From contig JAAWNI010000016.1 in assembly GCA_022798855.1 (NCBI GenBank), positions 1 through 16,554 on the forward strand: a stretch of DNA of 16,554 nucleotides, written 5' to 3'. This DNA is from Lawsonibacter sp. Its GTDB lineage: Bacteria > Bacillota > Clostridia > Oscillospirales > Oscillospiraceae. Every line of letters begins with the position of its first letter. The stretch's first letter is position 1. Positions 5,757-13,334 of the stretch are shown here, piece by piece. Below the pieces are notes generated by a model. The model worked only from the letters and a program-made list of their open reading frames with translations, ran no database searches and was not told the DNA's origin. A program made the translations under genes and the position numbers.

Positions 5757-7807
5757 GGGGCGTCAAAGTCCACGGGGATGGTGCTGTCCAGCACCCCGTT
5801 GATATAGACGGCCAGCTCCTTCTGGCCCGTGCCGGTGACCTCGAACTCCACCGAGGGCTCCATATTGGCGTCTATATTGTCCTCGCCGAAGACCTGGACC
5901 CCGTCCATCAGCACCCGGACGCTGACCAGGCCGTCGAAGGCGGCCAGGTTAATGGTCTGGGTCTTGGTGCTGGGCTGGGGGGCGGGGGGCTCCGGGGGCT
6001 TCTTGTCCGGGTCGGGGCCCAGGCTGACAAGCAGATTGACCACCGTGCCCTCTTCCACCTTCGTGCCAGCCAGGGGGTACTGGCTGATTACCTTGCCCTC
6101 CTCCACCGTGTCGTCGTGCTGGGACTCTGTTTTGCCCGGCGTCAGCTTATACAGGCTGATCTGGTTTTCCGCTTCGGTCTGGGTCTTGCCCAGCAGCTCA
6201 GGCATTTCGATCTCCTCCACCTTGGGGCCGCGGCTGACCACCATATGGACCTCCGCGCCGGGGGACAGGGGCACGCCCTTCATGGGGGTGTAGGAGATAA
6301 TATGGCCTTTCTCCACCGTCTCGTGGTCCTCATAGGTGGGGGGGGCCACCGGCGTCAGGCCCAGCTCCTGGAGCATTCTGTAGGCCTGGTTGTACTCCAT
6401 GTTGTCCAAATCGGGGACGGGGATGACCTTCGGGCCGCCGCTGATGGTGACGGTGATATCGGTGACCGCCTCGCCCACGCTGCTCTCCGCTTCGGGGGTC
6501 TGGCCGATGATGGTGCCGGGGTCGGCGTCGTCGGTGACCGTCTCCCCCTCCACCAGCTTAAAGCGGCCCAGCAGCTCATTGTCCCCCTTCACGTCCTCGT
6601 AGAGCCTGCCCACCAGGGTGGGGACCGGGTAAGTCTCCGGCTGCTCCAGCATCTTGGCGATGACGGTATTCCACAGGAAGGAGAACATCAGCACCACAAA
6701 GAGGAGCACGGCCGCCGCCGCCAGGATGACGGGCCAGACCGGCCCCCGGCGGGGGAGCTCGTCCAGGTCGTCGTCCTCCTCGTCGTATCTGCGCCCCCGG
6801 CGGGGGGCGTAGTCGTCCTCATAGCGCCGGCTCCGGCGGGGGGCGGGCTCCTCCTCATACCGGCGCTCGCCGCTGGAGCGGCTGGAAGCCGCGTGGACGG
6901 TCCGGATCTGGGTGCGGTCGTCGTCCAGCTCCTCCTCCGGGTCGAACTCAGCGGCGCTGTAGTCAAAATTGATGCTGGGGTTCTTTCGGAACTCCTCCAA
7001 ATCGGCCAGCATGTCGTCGGCGGACAGATAGCGGTTGTCCGGGTTGGGGGCCATGGCCTTCATGGTGATGGACTCCAGGGCTTCCGGGATGGAGGGCTCC
7101 AGCTCCCGGGGGGACAGGGGGATGGAGTTGATATGCTGGATGGCCACCGAAACGGGGGTGTCCCCCTCGAAGGGCAGGCGGCCGGTGAGCATCTCGTAGA
7201 GGACCACGCCGGTGGAGTACAGGTCGGACCGGTTGTCAATGTGGCTCCCCCGGGCCTGCTCCGGCGAGATATAGTGGACGGAGCCCAGGGCTTCCTGGGT
7301 CAGGGTGCTGTGCCCGCCGGAAGCCACCCGGGCAATGCCGAAGTCGGCCACCTTCACGCTGCCGTCCCGCAGGACCATCACATTGTGGGGCTTGATGTCC
7401 CGGTGGATGATCCCCCGGCTGTGGGCGTGGCCCAGGGCCTTGGTGATCTGGATGATAAAGTGGAGGGCCTCCCTCCAATTCAGCTTGTTGCCCTTCTTCT
7501 GCATGTACTGCTTCAGGGTAATGCCGTCGATGAGCTCCATAACGATGTACTCCAGCTCAGAGGAGCGGCTTACATCGTACACCGCCACAATGTTGGGGTG
7601 GGACAGCATGGCCACCGCCTGGGACTCGTCATGGAACCGGCGGCGGAACTCGGCGTCCTGGGACAGGTCCTCCCGCAGGATCTTGATGGCCACCAGCCGG
7701 TTCAGCCGGTGGCACCGGGCCTTGTACACCTTGGCCATGCCGCCGGTGCCCACCAGCTCCAATATCTCATATCTGTTATCGAGTAATTTACCGATGTACT
7801 GATCCAT
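5753..7807 (-). CDS. prkC: PrkC-type membrane Ser/Thr kinase with three PASTA domains
   Basis: A receptor kinase that senses peptidoglycan or lipid II outside the cell and phosphorylates division, wall and translation proteins inside it. From ATG 7807 (AAGGAGG 9 bases upstream) it has 684 residues. The kinase domain spans 13-275 with glycine loop GTGGMAKVYKA (20-30), K42, HRDIKPHN (135-142), DFG (155-157) and SPEQ (181-184). A charged juxtamembrane stretch holds three 12-residue RRY repeats (315-350). One membrane helix lies at about 357-379. PASTA units occupy about 392-458, 461-527 and 531-597, each ending in a V(S/T)xGP-type turn. A proline-rich linker (600-612) leads to a 70-residue beta-rich tail without an obvious family. 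An in-frame ATG at 7828 lacks a binding site and was rejected. The phosphatase gene lies upstream; rsgA overlaps the end. Confidence 0.97.
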   Translation of the reverse strand: MDQYIGKLLDNRYEILELVGTGGMAKVYKARCHRLNRLVAIKILREDLSQDAEFRRRFHDESQAVAMLSHPNIVAVYDVSRSSELEYIVMELIDGITLKQYMQKKGNKLNWREALHFIIQITKALGHAHSRGIIHRDIKPHNVMVLRDGSVKVADFGIARVASGGHSTLTQEALGSVHYISPEQARGSHIDNRSDLYSTGVVLYEMLTGRLPFEGDTPVSVAIQHINSIPLSPRELEPSIPEALESITMKAMAPNPDNRYLSADDMLADLEEFRKNPSINFDYSAAEFDPEEELDDDRTQIRTVHAASSRSSGERRYEEEPAPRRSRRYEDDYAPRRGRRYDEEDDDLDELPRRGPVWPVILAAAAVLLFVVLMFSFLWNTVIAKMLEQPETYPVPTLVGRLYEDVKGDNELLGRFKLVEGETVTDDADPGTIIGQTPEAESSVGEAVTDITVTISGGPKVIPVPDLDNMEYNQAYRMLQELGLTPVAPPTYEDHETVEKGHIISYTPMKGVPLSPGAEVHMVVSRGPKVEEIEMPELLGKTQTEAENQISLYKLTPGKTESQHDDTVEEGKVISQYPLAGTKVEEGTVVNLLVSLGPDPDKKPPEPPAPQPSTKTQTINLAAFDGLVSVRVLMDGVQVFGEDNIDANMEPSVEFEVTGTGQKELAVYINGVLDSTIPVDFDAP

Positions 7808-7869
7808 GGTAAATATCCTCCTTATCATTCACTCAACAGGATGCCGCGCTGGACAGCTTTCACCTTGTA

Positions 7870-7891
7870 GGGGGCGACGACCCGGCGCCCC
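7870..7891 (-). repeat. GC-rich intergenic hairpin between the phosphatase and prkC
   Basis: GGGGCG (7871-7876) and CGCCCC (7886-7891) pair around a 9-base loop within a 139-base gap that holds no gene. There is no T-run on the minus strand, so it is not a classical terminator. It resembles the short GC-rich intergenic palindromes common in this group of Clostridia. A role in setting the kinase/phosphatase ratio by mRNA processing is conceivable but not shown. Confidence 0.4.
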
Positions 7892-7946
7892 GCCTAAAAC
7901 GGGATCGGCCGGATAACGGCGCGCCCTGCAACAGACAGGAAAGCCG

Positions 7947-8666
7947 TCACCGCTTCACCAGCACCGCCGTCACGTTGTCCGGCGCCCCCCGGCTCAGGGC
8001 GATGTCCAGCAGGCGCTGGCAGCAGTCCTCCGGCGCGCCGCCGTGGATCACCTCGTAGAGGATCTCCTGCTCGTTGACCACGTTGCTCAGCCCGTCGCTG
8101 CACAGCAGCAGGTACTCCCCCTCCGCCAGCGGCTGGCGGAAGCAGTCGGCCATCAGGATGGGCTCCGCCCCCAGCGCCCTGGTGATCAGATTCTTGTGGG
8201 GGTGGGTGCGGGCCTGCTCCCGGGTCAGCTCCCCACGGGCCACCAGGTCCTCCACCAGGGAGTGGTCCCGGGTCACCAGGACGATCCCCTCGTCGTTGAT
8301 GTGGTAGGCCCGGCTGTCCCCCTCGTTGAGGATGACCGCCTGGCTCACGCCGGCCAGCGCCGCCACCATGGTGGTGCCCATTCCGGTGCAGTCCACATCC
8401 TGGATGGAGCGCTGAAAAACCGCCTGATTGGCCACCGAAGCGGCGTGCCCCATCCGCTCCTCCACCGGGTCGTCCGGGCTGGACTTGAGGAAATGCTCCA
8501 TAAACAGCTCCACAGCCATGGAGCTGGCCACGTTGCCCGCCCGGGCGCCCCCCATGCCATCGCACACCAGGGCGACCACCCTGCCGTCCTCCAGCACCTT
8601 GGCCGCGTAGGCGTCCTGATTCTGTTGGCGCACCGCTCCGCGGTGGGTCACTCCCCATACCTGCAT
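7947..8666 (-). CDS. prpC: PP2C-family Ser/Thr protein phosphatase (Stp/PrpC)
   Basis: A metal-dependent phosphatase that reverses phosphorylation by the PASTA kinase encoded next to it. It is cytosolic, with 239 residues from ATG 8666, which has GAGG 9 bases upstream; the frame opens earlier (8738) but those residues do not resemble the family. Metal-binding signatures are complete: NQDAY (D18), VCDGMGG (D36, G37), GDSRAY (116-121), DHS (134-136), CSDGLSN (D191) and GAPDNVT (D230). The length matches bacterial PP2C enzymes (240-250). A 96-base gap with two small GC-rich palindromes separates it from rlmN upstream, and 139 bases separate it from prkC downstream. Confidence 0.96.
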   Translation of the reverse strand: MQVWGVTHRGAVRQQNQDAYAAKVLEDGRVVALVCDGMGGARAGNVASSMAVELFMEHFLKSSPDDPVEERMGHAASVANQAVFQRSIQDVDCTGMGTTMVAALAGVSQAVILNEGDSRAYHINDEGIVLVTRDHSLVEDLVARGELTREQARTHPHKNLITRALGAEPILMADCFRQPLAEGEYLLLCSDGLSNVVNEQEILYEVIHGGAPEDCCQRLLDIALSRGAPDNVTAVLVKR

Positions 8667-8762
8667 AGCGTTCAACCTCGTTTCCTGCCGGACTTCCGGC
8701 GCTTTGTATCTATCGTATAGGCGGCCCAGCCGCCCCAAAACAGGCTTCTCTTTCGGTAAATG

Positions 8763-9803
8763 TTATCCGTGGGCATCCTCCCGCATGGCCTTGCGGCGCA
8801 GCTGCCCGCAGGAAGCGTCGATGTCGCCCCCCAGCTTCCGCCGGACGGTCACCGTAACCCCCTGGCTTTCCAGACGCTTCTGAAACGCCGCCACCCGGCG
8901 GCTGGGCTTCAAGGGGCTCTCCTCCACCTCGTTGAGGGGGATCAGGTTCACGTGGGCCGGGGCGCCCCGCAGCCGTTTGGCCAGCAGATCGGCCTGCCAG
9001 CCGTCGTCGTTCACCCCGTCGATCATGGCGTACTCGTAGGAGATGCGCCGGCCGGTCTGGTCAAAATACCGGCGGCAGGCCCCCAGAAGCTTCTCCACGC
9101 CCACGCCCCTGTTCACCGGCATGAGCCGGCTCCGCGTCTCGTCGTCCGGGGCGTGGAGGGAAACCGATAAAGTTAATTGTAACCTATGACGGGCCAGTTT
9201 GTCAATTTGCTCCACTAAACCGCAGGTGGACAGGGAGATGTGCCGCATCCCGATATTCAGCCCATCGGGACAGTTTACCAGGGTCAAAAAGCGCAAAACC
9301 GTGTTGAAATTGTCCAGCGGCTCCCCAATTCCCATCAAAACGATGTTGGAAACGGGGGCTCCGCTGTCAATTTGCGTAAATAAAACCTGGTCCAGCATTT
9401 CCGCCGGCGTCAGGTCCCGGACCTTCCCGGCGATGGTGGACGCGCAGAAGGCGCACCCCATCCGGCACCCCACCTGGCAGGAGATGCACACCGTGTTGCC
9501 GTGCTGGTAGCGCATGAGCACCGACTCCACGCAGTTGCCGTCGGCCAGCCGCCACAGGTACTTGATGGTGCCGTCCTGCCGGGACTCCTGCTTTCGGGCC
9601 ACGGCGGGCGGAGCCAAAAGGGCCGCCTCCTCCAGCTTCTGCCGCAGGGCCTTGGACAGGTCGGTCATCTCCTGGAAGGAGGAGGCCCCCCGGTACAGCC
9701 ACTTGAAAATCTGCTTGGCCCGGAAGGCGGGCTCCCCCAGCTCCTTGAGCCAGCCGGCCAGCTCCTCCTCCGTCATGGATTTTATGTCAACCAAAAAATT
9801 CAC
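8763..9803 (-). CDS. rlmN: RlmN, dual-specificity 23S rRNA A2503 / tRNA A37 C2-methyltransferase
   Basis: A radical-SAM enzyme that methylates C2 of A2503 in 23S rRNA and A37 in some tRNAs, affecting peptidyl-transferase accuracy. The 346 residues match the family. A small N-terminal helical domain (1-90) is followed by the radical-SAM core with cluster ligands C113, C117 and C120 in CRMGCAFC, the SAM contact GEPL (160-163) and SVSLHAPDD (213-221). The methyl-accepting/resolving cysteines C120-neighbouring core and C332 (DASCGQLR) are in place. The start is GTG 9803, which overlaps the rsmB stop as GTGA, but its GGGAGGGG binding site is almost adjacent. TTG at 9794 (codon 4) has the same site at 8 bases and may be the real start. 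Confidence 0.96.
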   Translation of the reverse strand: MNFLVDIKSMTEEELAGWLKELGEPAFRAKQIFKWLYRGASSFQEMTDLSKALRQKLEEAALLAPPAVARKQESRQDGTIKYLWRLADGNCVESVLMRYQHGNTVCISCQVGCRMGCAFCASTIAGKVRDLTPAEMLDQVLFTQIDSGAPVSNIVLMGIGEPLDNFNTVLRFLTLVNCPDGLNIGMRHISLSTCGLVEQIDKLARHRLQLTLSVSLHAPDDETRSRLMPVNRGVGVEKLLGACRRYFDQTGRRISYEYAMIDGVNDDGWQADLLAKRLRGAPAHVNLIPLNEVEESPLKPSRRVAAFQKRLESQGVTVTVRRKLGGDIDASCGQLRRKAMREDAHG

Positions 9804-11128
9804 CCCTCCCTGCGCAGCTTGCTGATGAAAAATCCGTCGGCCCCCTGGCGGTGGGGCCAGAGGGTGAGCATCCCCGTCCGGGCGTCCCCCACGTGCTCGG
9901 GCAGGGGGAAGCCCTCCGCCCGGAAGGCCGGGTGGTCCGCCAAAAAGCCCAGGACTACCTCCTGGTTCTCCCGGTCCAGGAGGGTGCAGGTGGAGTAAAC
10001 CAGCACCCCGCCGGGCTTGACGTATCGGGCGGCGTTGTCCAGAATGGCCCGCTGGACCCGGGGCAGGCCCAGCAGCGGCGGCCGGTCCTTATAGCGGATG
10101 TCCGGCTTCTTTCGGATGACCCCCAGGCCGGAACAGGGGGCGTCCACCAGCACCCGGTCAAAGGTGCCCTCCCACTCGGGGCGGAAGGCCTTCCCGTCGG
10201 CGGTATTGGGGGTGATATTTTCAAGGCCCAGCCGGGCGGCTCCGGCCTGAATCAGCTTTTTCTTGTGGGGGTGGAGGTCGCAGGAGACAACCTCCCCCCG
10301 GCCCTCCATCTGGATGGCGGCGGCGAAGCTCTTGCCCCCGGGGGCGGCGCAGCAGTCCAGCACCCGCATGTCCGGCCGGGGGTCCAGCGCCAGGGCGGCC
10401 AGCTTGCTGGCCGGGTCCTGGATGTAGAACAGGCCCTTCTGAAAGGCGGCCAGCCGCTCCAGATTGCCCGTCTTGGACAAAATCAGGCAGTCCGCCAGCC
10501 AGGGGTGGGGCCGCACCGTGACGCCCTCCCCCTCCAGGGCGGCGGCCAGCTCCTCCACGGTGGTCCTGGTGGTGTTGGCCAGGGCGGTGATGGGGGCCCG
10601 GCCGTTGTTGGCGGCAAGCAATTGCGCCGTCTCCCCGCTGCCCAGGACGGCCATGAACTCCCCCACCAGCCACTCCGGATGGGAATATAATACGGAAAAA
10701 TAACTTACAGGATCGGTCTTTGGGACGGCGGGCAGATCGTCCAGGTTCCGCTCCAGACTGCGCAGGATGCCGTTGGCCATCCCCGCCGCCCGGGGGTTTT
10801 TGCAGTACCTCCGTGTCAGCTCCACCGAGGAATTCACCGCCGCGCTGTGGGGTATCTTGTCCAAAAACAACATCTGGTAGGCCCCCAGCCGCAGGGCCTC
10901 CACCACCCGGCCCTCCATCCGCTTCAGGGGCAGGTTGGAGAAGTGGGACAGGTAGAAGTCCAACAGCAGCCGGTTTTGCAGCACGCCAAAGCACAGCTGT
11001 GTGGCCAGCGCCCCGTCCCGGCTGTCCAGGCCGGCGGCGGCCAGCCGCTTTTTCAGGATGGCGTCCGACCATCCCCCCTGCCGTTGGCAGTCGTTCAGCG
11101 CCAACAGCGATACCTCACGGGCGTCCAT
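9800..11128 (-). CDS. rsmB: RsmB, 16S rRNA m5C967 methyltransferase
   Basis: It methylates C5 of cytosine 967 in 16S rRNA before subunit assembly. The 442 residues from ATG 11128 fit the usual 430-450. The N-terminal NusB-like RNA-binding region covers about 1-135. The Rossmann methyltransferase domain carries the SAM motif DCCAAPGGKS (258-267), DAPCSGLG (329-336, C332) and the catalytic STCT (C381). It ends with the family sequence ADGFFISKL. An upstream in-frame extension to 11215 would run through an AT-rich hairpin (SFLLLLFFFKRK) and is rejected. The binding site is modest (GGTG 6 bases before ATG), and GTG 11137 is an alternative. It overlaps rlmN by 4 bases. Confidence 0.96.
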   Translation of the reverse strand: MDAREVSLLALNDCQRQGGWSDAILKKRLAAAGLDSRDGALATQLCFGVLQNRLLLDFYLSHFSNLPLKRMEGRVVEALRLGAYQMLFLDKIPHSAAVNSSVELTRRYCKNPRAAGMANGILRSLERNLDDLPAVPKTDPVSYFSVLYSHPEWLVGEFMAVLGSGETAQLLAANNGRAPITALANTTRTTVEELAAALEGEGVTVRPHPWLADCLILSKTGNLERLAAFQKGLFYIQDPASKLAALALDPRPDMRVLDCCAAPGGKSFAAAIQMEGRGEVVSCDLHPHKKKLIQAGAARLGLENITPNTADGKAFRPEWEGTFDRVLVDAPCSGLGVIRKKPDIRYKDRPPLLGLPRVQRAILDNAARYVKPGGVLVYSTCTLLDRENQEVVLGFLADHPAFRAEGFPLPEHVGDARTGMLTLWPHRQGADGFFISKLRREG

Positions 11129-11147
11129 ACTTTTCACCGGCCTTTCT

Positions 11148-11211
11148 GCTTCTTTTCTTTTGAAAAAGAAAAGAAGCAAAAGAAAACTTTCGGAAAAAAC
11201 TTCGTTTTTTC
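11148..11211. repeat. Pair of AT-rich hairpins in front of rsmB
   Basis: GCTTCTTTTCTT (11148-11159) pairs perfectly with AAGAAAAGAAGC (11166-11177), 12 bp. GAAAAAAC (11193-11200) pairs with GTTTTTTC (11204-11211), 8 bp. They fill the 83-base gap between the unknown gene ending at 11212 and rsmB. Read leftward, the first hairpin met has a T-run inside its own stem and may weakly attenuate. The composition contrasts sharply with the GC-rich genes, like a dispersed intergenic repeat. Confidence 0.5.
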
Positions 11212-11592
11212 TCAATAAATCGCAAAGGCTTTTTCTCCCTGGGCGGAAAAGCGTTTCTGACTGATAAGCCTCTCCCGGTGGTACTCTGTACAGGCCACGG
11301 TTCCGTCCTCAAGGATATATTCCCGCCGAAACAGATTCCCAGGCGTGCGCTCTCTGCCGTAATAGTACCAGGTCCACCCGATCCGCTCGGCCCTTTCCAC
11401 ATAAAAATCGTTCCTGGTGTTGACGATTCCGCTGGCCCCGATAATTTCGCAGGCCTCACCCTCGTCAAACTGGATTACAATCAGCCCTTCCGCTTCGTCA
11501 AAGCTGGCGCTGACCGGCTTGTGGCAGTTGTCCATCGGCCGGCCGAACCAGTCCCCCCAGAAGCGGAGGGAGCCGGATTTTTGTATCTTCAA
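11212..11592 (-). CDS. Unknown 126-residue Trp/Tyr-rich protein
   Basis: I do not recognise a named family. The start is TTG 11592, with GAGGGGG 8 bases upstream; no ATG lies nearby. The N-terminus MKIQKSGSLRFWGDWFGRP and the WTWYYYGR segment (73-80) look like conserved cores of a small globular protein, with alternating beta-strand pattern (GLIVIQFDEGEACEI) between. There is no signal peptide or membrane helix. It sits 13 bases after the other unknown gene and ahead of rsmB, with lower GC than the flanking housekeeping genes. The pair looks like a cassette inserted into the fmt-rsmB junction. An immunity- or antitoxin-like role is only a guess based on size, composition and the similar insertion of a SUKH-like gene elsewhere in the cluster. 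Confidence 0.75.
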   Translation of the reverse strand: MKIQKSGSLRFWGDWFGRPMDNCHKPVSASFDEAEGLIVIQFDEGEACEIIGASGIVNTRNDFYVERAERIGWTWYYYGRERTPGNLFRREYILEDGTVACTEYHRERLISQKRFSAQGEKAFAIY

Positions 11593-11605
11593 TGTGCGTT
11601 CCCCC

Positions 11606-12406
11606 TCACAGAAAGCGCCATTTCAAACTATATGCGGTAATCCAGGTCCCCTGATAAGCGTTATCTGGTTTTTCCAGCTCACAGTCGCTGAAAAAGACGG
11701 TACAGTCCTCCACAAACAGCGAACAACCAAAAATATCACCTAAATAATTCTCGCCGGGCGGCCGCAGATTCAAGGCGGACGCCCCGTCAAAAACCATTTC
11801 CACCGGCGGACACCATTGGCTGTGGATGGTCATCGTGACCCGGCGCAGTTCTGGAAAGTGCATGACGTTTTCTTCATCCACATAATTGCCGCTCTCATAC
11901 AGTACAGAATGGATGGTCGAGTCATGGAAGCCGCGGGTTTTTTCTAAAAAAGAATCTGCGTCCTTCTGAGTTTCAATAAAATTCCAGCCAGGTTGGTCCA
12001 CATCTGAGTACAGCCTGCCCTCAAAAACGCTTCCAGGCAAAGGGATTTTCTCCCCTTTCAGCAGGCGGGCTAAGGTAGAGCTTTCCTTCCACAGCCAAGG
12101 AAAACCATAGTATCTGTAAAATAAAATGTCCTGTCCAAGCAGACCGCTATATTCTGGAAGGGTTTCATGTGTCTTCCCTGAATCATAAGCTGCCCAGTCC
12201 TCCGGAACAAATTGAAATATCCGCTCTGTGACTGGCTCATATGAACCCTCCCCTGACTGTTTCACAGAATCAAACAGCTTTAAATAATCTCCGGTTTCCG
12301 CCGGGACAAGGAGCAGCAGCCGCTCAAAAATCCCGGTATTGACAATGGCATAGACCTCCGACTTATAGTACAGCCCTGTCTCCGAATCAAAAAACCGCAC
12401 CCTCAT
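11606..12406 (-). CDS. Unknown 266-residue protein with a C-terminal FHDS-containing domain
   Basis: I do not recognise a named family. ATG 12406 begins one base after the fmt stop, with no clear binding site, so translation is probably coupled to fmt. Residues 1-135 (FERLLLLVPAETGDYLKLFD and GFPWLWKESS regions) appear to be one part. Residues about 140-266 form a second, beta-rich part that starts WNFIETQKDADSF, contains GFHDSTIHSVLYESGNYVD (159-177) and ends TWITAYSLKWRFL. A gFHDs motif followed by a strand-rich stretch occurs in various small immunity-like proteins, but this is only an impression. GC is markedly lower than fmt, and codon use is less biased. It precedes the 126-residue gene by 13 bases; together they take the place often held by a zinc metallopeptidase gene. 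Confidence 0.75.
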   Translation of the reverse strand: MRVRFFDSETGLYYKSEVYAIVNTGIFERLLLLVPAETGDYLKLFDSVKQSGEGSYEPVTERIFQFVPEDWAAYDSGKTHETLPEYSGLLGQDILFYRYYGFPWLWKESSTLARLLKGEKIPLPGSVFEGRLYSDVDQPGWNFIETQKDADSFLEKTRGFHDSTIHSVLYESGNYVDEENVMHFPELRRVTMTIHSQWCPPVEMVFDGASALNLRPPGENYLGDIFGCSLFVEDCTVFFSDCELEKPDNAYQGTWITAYSLKWRFL

Positions 12407-12407
12407 A

Positions 12408-13334
12408 TTAAATCTGAATCGGATTTCCTGCCAGGTAGGCGGCGGCGGTCATCCGCTTCTTGCCGGGGGGCTGGAGCTCCAGAATGCGCAGGATGTGGTT
12501 AAACTCCCCGCAGGCCACGTCGATGCCCTGTTTCCCGGCGGCGACAATGGTTCCGGGGCCGGCGTCGGTGTGCTTCTCCACCACCTGGGCCCCCCACAGC
12601 TTGATGGGCTCGCCGGTGATGGCCGTGGTAGAAGCCCCCGGCCAGGGGTACAGGCCCCGGATATGGTTAAAAACCTCCTGGGCGGTCCTCGTCCAGTCCA
12701 CCGGCGACATCGCCTTGGACAGCATGGGGGCCTGGGTGGCCTGGGTGTGGTCCTGGGGGGTGTAGATGGCGGTTCCGGCCTCGATTTGGGCCGCGGCTTC
12801 CACCGCCAGCCCCCCCCCCAGCTCAGCCAAACGGTCATAGAGGGCGGAGGCGTCCTCCGCCTCCCCGATGGGGGTGGAGCGCTGGAGGATGATATCCCCC
12901 GCGTCCATGTCATGGACCATGCGCTGGATGGTGACGCCGGTCACCCGCTCCCCGTTGAGGATGGCCCAGTTGATGGGGGCGGAGCCCCGGTATTTGGGCA
13001 GGAGGGAGGAGTGGACGTTGACGCAGCCCTTGGGGGGCAGGGCGAGGATATCGTCGGGGAGGAAGCGTCCATAGGCGGCTACCACGACCAGCTCCGGGTC
13101 CAGCTCCCGCAAAATGGCCAGGGCGGCCCCGTCCCGCAGGGTCGCGGGCTGATAGACGGGGACGCCGAGGACCAAGGCCCGCTCCTTCACCGGGGTGGGC
13201 TGGAGCTTGTTGTGGTGCCGGCCCACCGGCTTATCCGGCTGGCTGAACACACCCGCGATCTGATGCCCCGCCTTTGCCAACCCCTCCAGCGAGGGGACGG
13301 CGAAGGCGGGGGTGCCCATAAAGACAATTCTCAT
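12408..13334 (-). CDS. fmt: Fmt, methionyl-tRNA formyltransferase
   Basis: It transfers a formyl group from 10-formyl-THF to Met-tRNA(fMet) for bacterial initiation. At 308 residues it is typical. The Rossmann catalytic domain (1-190) begins MRIVFMGTPAFAVPSLEGL. The folate-binding SLLPKYRGSAPINWA lies at 110-124 and the catalytic triad N106, H108 and D144 is intact, at the same numbering as in E. coli. The tRNA-recognition loop region (HHNKLQPTPVK, 40-50) and the C-terminal OB domain (about 205-308) are present. Its start ATG forms ATGA with the def stop, and its Shine-Dalgarno AAGGAG is inside the last def codons. The def-fmt pairing is near universal. Confidence 0.97.
   Translation of the reverse strand: MRIVFMGTPAFAVPSLEGLAKAGHQIAGVFSQPDKPVGRHHNKLQPTPVKERALVLGVPVYQPATLRDGAALAILRELDPELVVVAAYGRFLPDDILALPPKGCVNVHSSLLPKYRGSAPINWAILNGERVTGVTIQRMVHDMDAGDIILQRSTPIGEAEDASALYDRLAELGGGLAVEAAAQIEAGTAIYTPQDHTQATQAPMLSKAMSPVDWTRTAQEVFNHIRGLYPWPGASTTAITGEPIKLWGAQVVEKHTDAGPGTIVAAGKQGIDVACGEFNHILRILELQPPGKKRMTAAAYLAGNPIQI

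Noticed and set aside
6116..7786. 556-codon plus-strand frame opposite prkC
   Set aside because: It is a shadow of the kinase gene with biased composition and no domain pattern; the kinase frame has every catalytic motif.
8667..8738. Upstream start of the phosphatase at 8738
   Set aside because: The extra residues do not match PP2C proteins and cross two GC palindromes; ATG 8666 has a good binding site and gives the usual length.
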